From Gymnogyps californianus (taxonomy: Eukaryota; Chordata; Aves; Accipitriformes; Cathartidae), in NCBI RefSeq assembly GCF_018139145.2, contig NC_059477.1, forward strand, positions 19,021,522 through 19,085,521: 64,000 nucleotides of DNA, given 5' to 3'. Below the pieces are notes generated by a model. It did not search any database. It was not told where the DNA came from and saw only the letters and a program-made list of their open reading frames with translations. A program made the translations under genes and the position numbers. Each line of letters starts with the position of its first letter. The stretch's first letter is position 1. Positions 12,200-24,103 of the stretch are shown here, piece by piece.

Positions 12200-13310
12200 A
12201 AAGATTCAGGGAGATAAATTACATCCGAGCAGGAATCCTGGCGCAGACAGGGTATTTGACACCCGCAGATCAAAAAACGTAAAGCTTTTACCTACCCCGG
12301 TACAATAAACCTGGCTTTAGGAGCCTCGTTATTCCTAGATTTAATAGCTTAGCCATTTTTTTTTTCTATTTACTGCCCTTGCAAACCAAAGAGAGAAAAA
12401 TAATATTGTTGTGTAGACCATAAATACTGTTGCTGTGGATCTATTTTATCCAGGGGGAAACTACACATAGATTCTCAACTGCTAGCATATTTGTGTGTCA
12501 TCCGCGGTTACCGGCACGCTATGAAGCTGCTTCCCCTAACGCACTACAATAGCTGCGTACCTGCGTGAAAGGAAATTATTTCTTCACAGGCAAAAGGGGA
12601 TGCTCATCCTGCTGTGGGTAATCACAGGCAATTTCCATTTCGTTAGCATTTTCCTAACCGTCTTTTGTGGTGCTCTTTGATAGCTAGCTAGTGGTAGCCC
12701 AAGGTCACTGCCTGCTTTGGCTGCTATTTTGCCAGCAACACATTTACACTGAAGTGTGGGATAAACTGTTTGTATCCAACTATTAAGAAAAAATTAGGCT
12801 GAACACATCCTTGTGAAAGAGAAATACTGACAGTCCAAGTATTAACTCCTTTATTCACATGTGCACATAGTTTTAGAATGAGCTAACGCCTAGGTCTTGC
12901 CAATGACCTCAACCTTGATCTGGAGGGAACATTTATTCACGAGCAAAACATTCATTCTCCATATAAACTGGTCCTGGGACTACTGCCTGTGTGACATTTG
13001 GTCCTCTATGAATAAACACACAAGACACAAAATTACTGTGATTTTGTCCTCTTACCATTTGGGATTGTATGTCATGCCCACAGCACTGTGGCTACTCCTG
13101 AGGAACTTTAAATTAGAAATCAGCGTTTAGTGGCTTTGTGGATCTCACAGAGGAATTATGGGCAGTCCTGAGGTGACCGAGGGCTGTGAAAGCAGAGACA
13201 GGCACAAAGGCAAGCACCAGCGCGAGAAGCTGGCCTCTTTTTAGCTGGGGTGAAGGCATTTTTCATGACCGCACAACGAGTGTAGTGCAGGTCCCTGTTC
13301 ATCAAAATCA
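12200..13310. other. AT-rich noncoding stretch, no gene seen
   Basis: Nothing beyond short unsupported frames was recognised. The first 100 bases after the GC island keep a few CpGs and may belong to the same regulatory patch. Confidence 0.5.
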
Positions 13311-13313
13311 TAG

Positions 13314-13361
13314 GAACCACCATTTTGCAGTCCACACGCAACAGCGATAAAATGGTGGTTC
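13314..13361. repeat. Perfect 13-bp inverted repeat (hairpin)
   Basis: gaaccaccatttt at 13,314-13,326 pairs exactly with aaaatggtggttc at 13,349-13,361 across a 22-nt spacer. A partly similar hairpin (accaccat / atggtggt) is found at 38,147-38,190. Confidence 0.7.
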
Positions 13362-13964
13362 AGAAGGGCTAGCACACCCAACTCAGCACCAGAGTTCCTC
13401 TGCTCACTAAACAGCCCAGCTCTTTTTTTAATTATTATGAAATGGCAATAGATTTTAGATTAGGAATGAGACAGGAAATGAGGGGAAAATCCTATGTGCA
13501 TCTGGAAAACACACAGGGTAAAAATTAACCTTGAAGCTCAAAGAAAACAACGTATGTATACGTGTGAAAGCAGTCTCCATATGAATTTTCTAATAACTGT
13601 AAGGTGTATCTTCATCTTAAAACTTGTAACTTTAAGAAGATTTAACACAATATGTGCTGTTGTGATGCTGCAGAAGCCAATGAAGTATTTTAAAAAATAA
13701 AACCATACAGCAGAAATAATAACATTCAACTCTGAGCAGGAATTAGCCTGGCACTGCAAATGATGAACCTTGCTTTATAAGAAGGGGACTTTTTAATATG
13801 ATGATTTGGCAATTTGGAGGGATGGTTATTTTCATTTTAACAGGCTTCTGCTTAGTGTACGTCCCCTTGGGGATGTAATGAAGGTTAACAACTTACACAT
13901 GGGGAGAAGGGATTTTAGTGATTAGGGAAATTGCAGGCTCCAGCTTATGTGAGCGTGTATGTGA

Positions 13965-13986
13965 CAGAGAGAGAGAGAGAGAGAGA
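13965..13986. repeat. (GA)n microsatellite
   Basis: About eleven GA units in an uninterrupted run. The 120-aa frame across it is not considered coding. Confidence 0.85.
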
Positions 13987-13989
13987 TTC

Positions 13990-16060
13990 CTCCCCATTTC
14001 AGACACTGCTGCACAAAATGTGTGTAAATGTGAAACATTTTGGGGAAAACCTATACGTAATATAGATAGCAGTCCACCAGGGGCTGAACTGAATGGCAAA
14101 TACTGGCCTCTGGACTCTTCACTGGTGTCAGATCAGGTGTCAAAGCAGAGAGGGGTAGTTCACTTCCAACAGTGCATCAGCACCGTCTATCTTACCAAAA
14201 GTCTTGCCTTGACAAAACAATGTAGATCACGTATTGGGCTCAAGCAGTCACGACTGGCAACTCAGAGAGGCAGAACTTAACCTCTTTCTTGTCTCTAATC
14301 CAGTAATGTTTTTCCGTCAAACTTCCTATGTGCTCCATGCAAACTGAATTCAGAGCTCAGAAGAGACTCCAGCTGAATTTTTCACTGTAATATTTCACTT
14401 TATAAGATTTGTTATTAAATTACTTTATAATTGATTTGGTATTAAACAGCAAATCCAAACTCTGCTTTCAACCAAAACCAGCTGTCCACTTACATTTCTG
14501 TGCATTCTTGACCCAGTGTGACAATTACCAGGGGAAAAACATCCCTTTACAATATTGAATGCAGTCCTGTGCCTGGACATTCAACAATATTCATTGGCCT
14601 ATATAACTTAAACAAGAGTAGTTTGTTAGCCTAATAAATCCAAGATTTGGGCTGAGAAATAAAGGTGCTGTCAATAACCCTTTAGCCAGATAATAGAAAG
14701 GGGATTATGTGATTATTCTGTCAAAAAATTAGGTTTCATGCTTTTAATTGGCATCATATCCTGTCATGAGTCTGTAGGGTTTAAATCACCGTCCACCATG
14801 TTAGAGTGAGAATGAAACCTAATAGTAAATCCTTTCATCCCAGAGCCTGTAGGGTTTTTATGTGAAGTCCTAATTTCTGTTAAAAAACTTCCAAAGAAAG
14901 ACAACAGGAAACAGTAAACATGGCAACACCACAAATACACTTTTCTGATGCACTATTTCTGTCAGCGTTCAAAGAATAAGTTGTACGGGCTGGAAAGGAA
15001 ACTGCTGTATCATTAAAACCCAAGCAGGCTCAAACAGCCACCCTTTTGTAAAATGGCCCCCCTCCCCACCGTCTCTCATAAATCTTGTTTCAAACTGGGC
15101 TAAAGCCATGGATTGACTTTGCCTCTTGCAGTAATGGCTTGAAACTGTTGTGCATCACAGTTCTGCGTTCAAAGGGAATCAGGAGTATTTAAAAACAACT
15201 TCTGGTGCAGGATGCAATTATAACTGACAGCCAGATGTCTGCCCTGTCTGGTACAGCAAGCCTAGAAGAGATTGCAAATGGTCTTGAGACCTTTGGATCT
15301 AAACAGTGCGTCCGACTGAGTGATACACAGATAAACAACAATACCACAAATCACTGACACCAGCCGAGGGGTTGCTGGTACTGATAAAGATAAAGATGTC
15401 GGGAAGCAGCTGACCCTTCCACCCTCCCCTCTCTTATTTTTTACTGTGCCAAAAACAAAGTATGTTAGTGGAAAAGGACTCAGCCCACAAAGTGTGTTTA
15501 TATATCCACTGCCAGAAGTTCATCTTGTGAGGAAAGTCCCATTAGTAATTGTTTAGTTTACAAAGGTTAACTGGACTGTAGTGACAGATGTTTGATATTT
15601 TGATTAAATTACATGTCTGGAACATTTGCAGCAAGTTCTATAATATGGGGTGTTCCCCCAGGTGTATTACCTACTGAAAACATTTTTAAACGGACTAACA
15701 CTAAAAATGGACCCTCTTCTCTCCACGGTCTGAATTGATTATTATGCATACGAGACGCTGCTTTGATGTCAAAGTATGTTTCTTATAGTACTTGTTAGGA
15801 ATAGTAGGAATTACTATTATTATTATTAAAAAGTATAGGAATTTTTAGAGATTTCTCTCTATACAGCATCTTATTTTATGTATCTTTTTTGAAGCATGTA
15901 CGCAGACCTACTGACTTAATGAGCACAGGCTTACATGGGAGTACACTGAAAATTTTACGAAGCTTTTGGGAAATCAGCAGAAACCACTTATCTTCATATC
16001 CTTTACTAACATTCACTATGAGACCAGCCAACTCAAAGGCCTTAGAAGTAACTAAAAAGC
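13990..16060. other. AT-rich noncoding stretch, no gene seen
   Basis: No repeat family or coding signature was recognised apart from a short (ATT)n run at 15,811-15,828. Because it is largely repeat-free, it is a reasonable place to look for conserved noncoding elements. Confidence 0.45.
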
Positions 16061-16063
16061 TTT

Positions 16064-16095
16064 CATTGATTTTCCATGGGCAGTGGATCAGGCCC
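16064..16095 (+). repeat. Fragment of sauropsid 'cattgacttcaatggg' repeat
   Basis: The phrase cattgattttccatgggcag followed by tggatcaggccc resembles the recurrent reptile/bird wording 'cattgacttcaatgggcag(t)ggatcaggccc'. Related phrases are seen in this window at 20,871, 26,680 and 51,098. Confidence 0.45.
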
Positions 16096-16229
16096 TACCT
16101 GGCTCTGGTGACATTTTTAAAAGAATGTGCTGTTAAACTCACATACATTCACCGTATCACAATGTTAGCCTACAGGGAAGTGGCTGAAGAGTGTTTGGAT
16201 GGTAAAAATTTGAAGCAGTGAAGGCGTGC

Positions 16230-18560
16230 AAATAATGTGAACAAAACATAAGCTAATTTTTCAGACACTTTAAAAATAAGTATTATATTTGATTTGCCTT
16301 TACAATCACCTTCTTCCTGTGACATTGTTACTGTCTTTTTAAAATATCTGATATCTGATAAAAACTTTATCTGCTTTGAATTATCTTGTGTTTTGTAACA
16401 GGATTTTGTAGGATTTATTAAAAAAAAAAGAACAGAAGTTGTCCAGGTGACATCTTTTTCTTACATCCCAGTGAGAAAATTCACTGCATCACTTTATCAT
16501 AGGTCTTCAGTGTGTCACAAAGACAGGTCTATGCAATATCATTAGAATGAAAGATAAGGGACTCCATAATACAAAGATGTCATCAGTGATGGGAAAATTC
16601 CTATTCTGAAAGAGGACCCCATTCCAAATATCAAGCTTGAAGGATTTAGTATCTTGAAACATTTTTCAGGTTGGTTCAATGTCAATGTGATAAAAAGGAT
16701 GTCACTTAAATCACAGCAACCTGATGTGCAAAGTTGTCCTGCCGGATGAATTGCCAAAACTTTTATTCACAGAAGACTCCTTTCAACTAGTCTAAAAAGT
16801 GACCAGGCCCTTGCCTGTTCCCTGAGCCAAACTTACTTTATGGACTTTATGGTGAAGGATGACCAAAACCTTTCTTTGTAGCCTCCACTCCCTTGTTGGC
16901 TCTCTACCCCTCCTGCTTGACTTCCGTTCCCACAACAGGCACTGCTTGTTTGGACATCACCATTTGGGGTTCTCCTGCAGTTGACCCATTCAACACATAC
17001 TGCTGTAAACTTTTCACTTTATGGGCAATGATTTTGAAAAAAAATGTTGTTCTTACCCCTAGGGCATGAGAGACTTGAGCTAAGATGTGTGAACAATCTG
17101 AGAAACTAGAAACGCAGTTTTTCACTGAAGTTTCTGTAAAACGTAGAGGTATGCCTTGGCCACATTCACACAGCAGAAGTGGCAATTTGCCCTGCGAAGG
17201 AGCCGCAGCAGCAAGGCTGGGCAGTGGAGCCCCAGCTCAGGCACTGTTGCAGTACACCACAGCCTGCGGTGCAGACATGCCCTAGCACGCCTTCAAGCCA
17301 AAAGAAAAGGTCCCAAGCTTATGCTACGCACCAAGAAACTGCTGCATTAGTAGAAGTGTTAAAGCGTTGCAAACCACATCTTTTTTAAGTGTGAGTGAAG
17401 ATAAAGGCCCTAGAATTCCCCAAGGAAAATAAAGAGTTGCCAAGAGTACGGGTGTGAGAGGAAAGACTGTCAGGTTTGAATCTTCTGTGAAAAGCCAGAT
17501 CACACAAAGGGAGGGACCTGGGGCCTAGTGTTGGCCATATTTCGGCCAGCATTGAAGGCTGGGGGATAATTCATGAGAGGCTCAAGAAAGCCTCTGGAGT
17601 CTTCTTTAAGTCAAACTAGCACATGAACAAGTGCTGAGTTTTAAGTGTTCCAGCTTCTTCTTCAAGTTTGTCATTTTAATAAGCTTTGAATGGTCACATA
17701 GCCCAAATCCATTTTGATGTGTTGAATTTTATTTTGGTTGTAATAGTTTTTAAAGCTAATGATTACTGTGTAATATTATGTATGGGACTTTTCTTGGAGA
17801 CAGTCTTTATTTACATGAGAAACTTTCAAAGAGCTACTGCCTCTGTAACATATTCATTGTTACAGCACTTCTAAATGGTATTTTAAGATCCTGGTAATTC
17901 TCATCGATATGGGAGATATAAATATCTCCTCACCCTTGCCTCAGAGTGCATCAGGAAAGCAATGCACACAGATCAAGAGGGAGAAAAAAGCCTGCAAGTA
18001 GTATCAGCCCTCCCTCTCCCCTGCAACCATCCCAGCAGTGTGGCTGGGATTGTGCAAGGAGAGGGGGAGAAGCAACACGCTCTGAGAGACCGGGGCGGGC
18101 TGCAGACAGACTCCATAATGCTCCCTTAAAGGCAGAATTTAGATCAAAAAGATGATGCTTGAAATTGCCCCTGTCCCCAGCCACCCAAAGGATAACAGAG
18201 CTGCCTCTCCAGCCCAGAGCAAAAGGAAGAGTAGAGCCATTCGCCCAGGCTTCCCAGTGCACTGGCTGCTGTGCAGGCGCTGCTCTGGAAAGCCCTATCT
18301 CCCTGACGCCTGCACCGCACTGGGCCACCGGTGACACCCCAGTTTAATCCCTGTACCGTAGCTGCTCCTGGCACCCACGTGCCTGTGAGACCTGTGTGTT
18401 CCGTATCCTCCCCACAGAGGCTCGTTCCCCGCCACGCCACATTTTACACAGGAAGGTGCGGGCAGTTTGCTGTAGGAGATTTCATGCTGCCTTACCTACT
18501 CTGCTTCAGGGCTAGGCTGGTAACCTGAGGGGTATGAATTCATCTTCCTCCTTTGCCATT
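16230..18560. other. Noncoding stretch, no gene seen
   Basis: An AT-rich first half is followed by a mildly GC-richer segment at about 18,000-18,520 that holds several overlapping frames on both strands (up to 128 aa). None shows a domain, signal peptide or family motif, and the mutual overlap argues against coding. Confidence 0.45.
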
Positions 18561-18569
18561 CAAATCTGC

Positions 18570-18770
18570 GAAACCTTGGAGATGTCATTTAAACTCACAA
18601 GGATATTTTAGGCAGGTAAGGATGAAAACAGAAGCCATGCAGATTCTGTGAGAACAGAGCACCTAGTGGGATTTCCCTAGGGACCTACATACCTTCAAGC
18701 TGAGTGCCTCAGTTTCTCCTCCGGAAAATGGTTATAAAGATAATTCTGTACCCAGCAAGTTGCAAGGTGC
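18570..18770 (-). repeat. MIR-type SINE, apparently interrupted by a second repeat
   Basis: 'aaaccttggagatgtcatttaaac' (18,570s) and 'gagtgcctcagtttctcctcc...gaaaatggttataaagataat' (18,701-18,745) match two neighbouring parts of a MIR element read on the - strand ('accttgggcaagtcacttaac ... tgcctcagtttccccatctgtaaaatgg'). Between them, 'agcacctagtgggatttccctagggacctacatacctt' (18,659-18,696) resembles a separate sauropsid repeat ('gggatttaggcacctacatacctttga'). A nested insertion is the simplest reading. Confidence 0.5.
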
Positions 18771-18779
18771 TGTCCTACG

Positions 18780-20070
18780 GTTGTAACCAGAGCAGCACTT
18801 GGGCAGCCAGAGACTTCCCAGTGGCTCTGGGAGCACCCTTGCCATGTTTGTTACTTGTGCCAGTGCCTCACACGCAGAAGGCACAGGGCAGGTACAGGGG
18901 TGTTAAATAACAAAACAGTCCCTAGTCCCTAAATGTTCAGCAGGATGAGTACAGCAGTTTGGTAGGACTTTCCAAGATAAAGTGGGAAGTTCTCCAGTTG
19001 GGTTTGCTGTTTATAATTCCTTCAGCTAAAAATTGCATCTCGGGATCCTTGTAGTTATTCTGAGTCGGGTGTTTCCAGGCGGTCATGTTAGACTCTGTTT
19101 CTGTATTACTATGGTTACCGTTAATAAAGTTGTCTCCATAAGTTGCCAGGAAACAGCCAGTAAAGAAATGTTAACGTTTTCTTGAGAACTAGTAATGAGA
19201 GAGAGAGAGAGATATGTAGTGCAAATAAAGGAAAAGAAAAATGGGACTAAGCCAAAATAATAAAGAACATGAAATGATTCCATAACTACCACTCAGCTTA
19301 AGAACTTAAACGACATTGCATTCTAAATGATAACTATGTTCCTAAGCAAGAAAGCGAATCCCAAGCTCTGTCTTGAGAACTGTAAATGCTATCCCTTTCT
19401 GGTCTCAGCCATGAAACCCATAGTCTGGAGCTACTGCTTACTCCCCAGGAAGGGTTTCTAGGCTTTCAAAATTACCACACTCATCAGAGGAATTTGGGAG
19501 CCAGTTTGTACTTCAGATTAGAGTTCAGAAAGTAAATCCAAGGACGTGGGTACTATTGAGTTAGATAGGAGTTTCATTGATTGAATAATCTATAGCTGCA
19601 GAAAGTACAGCTATTTTTCTACTGAGTCTCACTTATCAGACTTTCTTCTGAGGAAAGCTTTTATGGGGTACATCTATCAGTTTGGACACAGAGGCGCAAT
19701 GCTCATTGGAGTATGTCCATTAAACTATAATAAAACTACAATGCAGGTACCATTTCAACTGTCTTATTTTTATATACTTTATATCATTATCTTCATGTAC
19801 TTTCATTCTTTTATACATCTGCAACATGCTAATCTCTGTAGCAGATGACTACATGGGAAAGAAAAGGCAAGAGTTTTGATAGGAATGTGTGTTTTCCTCA
19901 ATGTGATGACCTAGTCAGGAGCTCCAGCCTCGCTCCCAAGCCACAAACCCCCCAAACTTCAGAAATTTTAATAAAAATTCGTGAGACAGGTTAATTAAAC
20001 TTCGCTGTTATTTTCTCTCTTCCCTTGAGCTCCTTGGAGTGCCCTCACTGGAAGACCTATCTTGGAAGAC
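18780..20070. other. AT-rich noncoding stretch, no gene seen
   Basis: No gene was recognised. A (GA)n microsatellite of about eight units lies at 19,197-19,212. Confidence 0.5.
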
Positions 20071-20077
20071 CCCATCA

Positions 20078-20145
20078 CCTAGGCATTAGGCACTCATTTG
20101 GGAGGTGGAAAATGTGGGCTCCAGTCCATGCTTGAATTTACAGAG
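20078..20145 (+). repeat. tRNA-like SINE fragment (weak copy)
   Basis: 'ccatcacctaggcattaggcactcatttgggaggtgg' followed by 'gggctccagtccatgcttgaatttac' has the layout of the same family seen better preserved at 59,575-59,695 ('gggcactcacctg ... ggttcaaattcc'). Confidence 0.35.
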
Positions 20146-20870
20146 AAAGGATTGTCTTATGGTCTCCTGAATACCAGGGGAGTATATTAATATCTAATCT
20201 ATAGGAACCAGGGCTTCCTTCTCTAGTAATAGTAATCAAGCCCCTGGAAATGTTTTCATCGCTTTGAGGGACCCATGGTTTTTTGTTACATTTTCTCCTG
20301 ATTCGTGAAATGGCAGCTTTCAACAAGAAAACAATTTGCTAACCAAAAAATAAAAATAACAAACAGCCCTGAAAAAGTACCGATCGCTTGTTTGGCCAGC
20401 AGTTTTGCAAAAAGAAAATTAAAGACCTGATTGAAGTCCCTTTAAGAGATTTCAGTAGGGAGTGTACTTGACTTCGTGGCTTCATCATCAACCTTAACTT
20501 TGTTTTCAGGAATTTGAATGGGATTTAGCCGCACAAATCCCACTTTAATCCACAGGAGTTCTGTGGCTAAAACCCAAATGGCTGTCACAGAACATCTTGT
20601 CTTCTTTAATTAAAGACTTCTGGATTGATTTTCATAATTTATTGTTTTCATAGTTGTTTTATGAAAAAGGCTGTTGGCATGTTGCATGAAAATATGTGTA
20701 TGATAAATTGTTAAACTACTATTATTATTCCATCAGTCTATAGCATACCATAGTCCAGCTTTGTGCTTTTGATAGTACAAAGTCATTACAAAGCTCGTAG
20801 GTAACTGCCTATTAATAACTAATTAATCATGACTGCACTTTTAGTCTTATTGTGGACAATGGCACAGGTT

Positions 20871-20902
20871 CCACTGACTTGAATAGGTGTAAGATTTGGC
20901 CC
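20871..20902 (+). repeat. Fragment of sauropsid 'cattgacttcaatggg' repeat
   Basis: ccactgacttgaataggtgt followed by aagatttggccc is close to the recurrent wording 'cc(a/c)ttgacttcaatgggt...ggatttggccc'. Short and diverged. Confidence 0.4.
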
Positions 20903-20909
20903 ATTAAAA

Positions 20910-21775
20910 TGATTAATATGTATCTTCTAATTTTCACCCGAGCATCAGTCGATTTGGCAATGTACTGTGTGCCGAGAGCATGCTGCATTTCACTAGTGCG
21001 CCCGCTTGATGGCCTATTAAAGGCAATAACCGGGCCATAAACAGGGGTTATGTGTAAATACAGTACCAGAGTATCCACAGATTTCCCCCTGGACCCACGT
21101 TCCACATGTCTCTAATAGCATCTTCTGGCCATCCTCAGTGGAGGGGAATGTCTCTCCCCACACAACTGCCCTGACAGTGCCAGTTGGGGTCTGAGGCACC
21201 TCTCCCGGGGCTGGCATTTGTGCATGCTGGGGACAGGGCCGTCCCTAGTCATGCTGCTCCCTGAAATTATTCCACCAAGGCTGTCCTCTTTCAGCCAGGA
21301 CAAGCTTGCCAGCCTTGCACACCTCACCTAGGCGCCAGCCCAGGTCCAGTTACTGAATCCTGCCTCTCTGTTTCTGTTTCCATGGTGGTGGGAATGGCAT
21401 ACTTGCTTCCTCAGGCCTTTTCTGATGTTCCAGGGAAAAACTGAAGCTCCCAGGAAAGGGTTAAATTAGTTAGATGCTTCACTGGTTAAATAATCTGTGG
21501 CATGTTTACATATTTATACTCAAAGCATTTCTAAGTTTGCTCTTTCTCTCAAAAGAACAATAGCAAACGCTCCTCTTCCAAGGTTAACAGTTTCCAGTCC
21601 ATCACTGCTTTCACCACATCATTTCATCCGGCAGTTTTTCAGTTTGATGCTGTTAAAGGTTTAAGAAGTTTAAATTGACCTTGACCTGCAAACATATGAT
21701 TTACAGTAGATGACATTGTTCTGGAAAAACAAAACTTCTGTCTTGAAGCTAAACTGCATTTAATGGTTTATATTA
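20910..21775. other. Noncoding stretch, no gene seen
   Basis: A part at about 20,935-21,035 keeps several CpGs in otherwise CpG-poor DNA. Otherwise nothing was recognised. Frames of 60-92 aa here overlap on opposite strands and are not supported. Confidence 0.4.
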
Positions 21776-21779
21776 CTTC

Positions 21780-21860
21780 TCCTGGGCCAGGTTCTGGTGT
21801 ATTTACTAACACTGTACGTTATTTTAACTCCTCCAGAAGCCCCGTTGATTTTGGAGGCAG
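21780..21860 (+). repeat. Worn sauropsid-type interspersed repeat
   Basis: 'ctgggccaggttctggtgt', then 'aactcctccagaagccccgttgattttggaggcag' follows the same order as the repeat at 4,670 and 31,168 (gggccagattctg ... aactcc ... ttgacttcaatgga). Confidence 0.4.
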
Positions 21861-22439
21861 TCTTCCAAGGTGAGGCAGATTCACAACAGGAATAAATATA
21901 CCAACATGTGGTCCACTAATATGATGTCATGATTTTGAAGATAAATTCTTTGATCACTTCTAACCTTGTCTTCAGGTCTGTTTGTAAAGTCCTTGCAAAT
22001 TATTCAAGTATATTTTAAAAATACACAGATAGTACCCGTTTTCTTTAAAAGAAATCCCTATTGGCAGTATCACGAGATACCTTGGAATATGCTACAGATG
22101 TTTGTGCTGGAAGAAAAAAGTCCTCCTCCTACTTTGGAAATTGTGAAATACATTCTAGTTGCAGACTTTAATGGGGCAGGTTTTAAAACACAGTGGATTA
22201 AACAATTAATTGTAAAATGATGAAAGAATGTCTTTTTGGTGTCCCTGTGAAGCTTGAAAGTTTGGAACAATATGTGTTAGAGACAAGACTGGCATTGAAG
22301 TGTTCCTGGTATCACTGCTGCCTTTTATCTTTTTTGGCATGCCCTTTAGGAAACAGCAGAGAAAGAAAAATATGAAATTGAACACAGCAAATTTAATTAT
22401 AAAACAAAGCCACCCACCTCGCTTTCAGGGTCAGGAAGT

Positions 22440-23520
22440 ATAATCGCCTCCTTTTGACGCAAGAATGTGTTTAACAACATATGTTAAATGAACAAGTATT
22501 TAAAATAAAAGGAAATGGCCTTAAAAACAGCTGCGGTATCTCAGGCTATAGCACCGACAGCAGTGCAGAAAAACAGCCCATTGTGGAACGAAGGCACGCG
22601 CGCAAACGAGAGTGCTCCTGCAACCCTACCCTTGCAAAGACAAAAGCAAAAAGCAATCATTTCACAGAATACTGTAAAATATCTCGCTTATATTTGATCT
22701 CGCCAGCCTGTTCTGCCTCTGATTTTTTATTTATGTTTGTTTATTTTGGTCTTTCTTTTTTCTATTTATTTATTTGTCGGCTGCGAGACCAAATCCTAAC
22801 GCCCAAAGCCACTGTTTGCTACACAATGGCACGATGACATTGGGTGTTTTCCAGTAAATTGTATTTTAATGAATGTCGCAAGCGGTGGAAACACCAGAGC
22901 AGGCACATCAGCGCTAGATGCACACCTAAGAAGAATAAGAGAAAAGAGCTTTTTGCAACAGAATAAATCCATTTTTCTTGAAAGCGCCCGGAGTCACGTG
23001 ACCAAGCCTGGAGCCTTTAGAACAGCGCAGAACCAGCCTGCATCGGGAAAGAAATTAAGCAGGTCTGCCTCCTCCTCGCACACGCTTTTTAGCCTGTCGA
23101 CGCGTTGCCTGTCCGTATCCCTCGCAGCGCATCTGTAGAGCCATTAAATTGGATAATCCCTCTGGCCTTTGATACATTTCTGGACATGATTATTTCATTA
23201 CTCGCAGTATATCAGTAGGATCATAATAAAAAGGACTTCTGACAACCTGCCAAGAGTTTTGTGGCCTTGTAAACACAAAAGTGCTCTAATAAAATTTTAT
23301 TAAGTGTTAAAAAGTCATAAAAAGTGAAATAACATAAACTACAAAATTTACTGTCCTCAGCAAATGCTGAAAATATCGTCCATAGTAAAATTAAATTAGC
23401 ATGTAATAGACAGCGCGGCAGTGTGGAGTGGGTTTAAAAGAGGATCCGGGAAAAAAAAAAAGGGGGGGGGAAAAAAAGAAAGATTGCACTTGAACTAAAT
23501 ATGGGTCACGGGGGTTTAGT
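22440..23520. promoter_or_regulatory. Upstream shoulder of CpG-island promoter
   Basis: CpG becomes more frequent from about 22,440. The block includes GTCACGTGAC at 22,993-23,002 (an E-box matching the CLEAR/USF/MITF-TFE palindrome) and, at about 23,140-23,410, an AT-rich repeat-free segment with TAATAAAATTTTATTA (23,287-23,302, perfect 16-bp palindrome with TAAT homeodomain cores) and GTCATAAAAA (23,314-23,323, CDX/posterior-HOX type). It ends in a homopurine run, 23,448-23,483 (A11, G9, A7). Inference: proximal regulatory DNA of the adjoining island. Confidence 0.45.
22993..23002. promoter_or_regulatory. GTCACGTGAC E-box (CLEAR/USF type)
   Basis: A perfect 10-bp palindrome containing CACGTG. 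Known binders of this form are the USF and MiT/TFE bHLH-ZIP proteins. It lies about 520 bases before the CpG island core. Binding is not shown by sequence alone. Confidence 0.4.
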
Positions 23521-23644
23521 TTATGGCGATCCTCGCGTTTTACTGGCGGGCCGGCGGGGATGAACGCGCGGGCGGGGTGCGGGCGGGCGGGCCCGGGGCG
23601 CGGGGCGCGGGGGCCCGGCGGGAGTGCGGCGGGGCGCCGGGCGG

Positions 23645-23658
23645 CCGCCAGGCGGCGC
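23645..23658 (+). promoter_or_regulatory. CTCF-like motif in CpG island
   Basis: ccgccaggcggcgc matches the CTCF core closely; the deviations are G at position 3 (often tolerated) and C rather than G/T at position 9. It has the same + orientation as the match at 12,149. Confidence 0.45.
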
Positions 23659-23939
23659 TGTGGGAGCGGGAATGCGGCGGGCCCCGCGCCGCGCCGCGAC
23701 CCCCGGAGCAGCCCCGCAGGCCGCCGGGAGCGCTCCCCCACCCCAGAAATGAGCCATTTACAGGGATTTTGGCGTCTTCTTGCAAATCAAAAAAAAAAAA
23801 AAAATATGGAGCGAGGAAAACAATGCGGGTAGAGCTGGGCTGGAAGGCGCCTCGCGGGGCAGGCAGCGGCGCAGCGGGCTCCCGACGGCTTCGGCCGCGC
23901 CGCTCCCCGCCGCCGACCCGGCTCCGCGCCCCCGCGCCC

Positions 23940-23979
23940 GGGGCAGGGGCAGGGGCAGCGGCAGGGGCAGGGGCAGGGG
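23940..23979 (+). repeat. GGGGCA tandem repeat, G-quadruplex-prone
   Basis: Six GGGG tracts start at 23,940, 23,946, 23,952, 23,964, 23,970 and 23,976, separated by CA or by an 8-nt spacer (CAGCGGCA). This easily meets the four-tract, short-loop rule for a G-quadruplex. If the donor at 24,051 is used, this tract would lie in the first exon's RNA. Confidence 0.8.
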
Positions 23980-24046
23980 TCCCGCGCCGGGGGCGAGGCG
24001 GCAGAGAGTGCTCGCCCTCCGTGCCTCCGGGGGCCCGCCGCAGGAG

Positions 24047-24056
24047 CCAAGTAAGT
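24047..24056 (+). other. Candidate splice donor of a noncoding first exon
   Basis: The junction CCAA|GTAAGT (exon end 24,050, intron start 24,051) fits 8 of 9 positions of the vertebrate 5' splice-site consensus MAG|GTRAGT; only the last exonic base is A instead of G. Its location in a CpG island is typical of a first-exon donor. The exon's 5' end is not determinable. No acceptor partner can be identified by eye, so the transcript could be a 5'-UTR exon of a protein gene outside the window or a lncRNA. Confidence 0.4.
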
Positions 24057-24103
24057 TCAACCTTTCCATTGCCGTCGGTGCTACGCAGGGAGAAGGCACG
24101 GCC

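Noticed and set aside
18763..18785. REST/RE1 left half-site ggtgctgtcc
   Set aside because: The right half does not match, and the string adjoins an old repeat; a half-site alone is weak.
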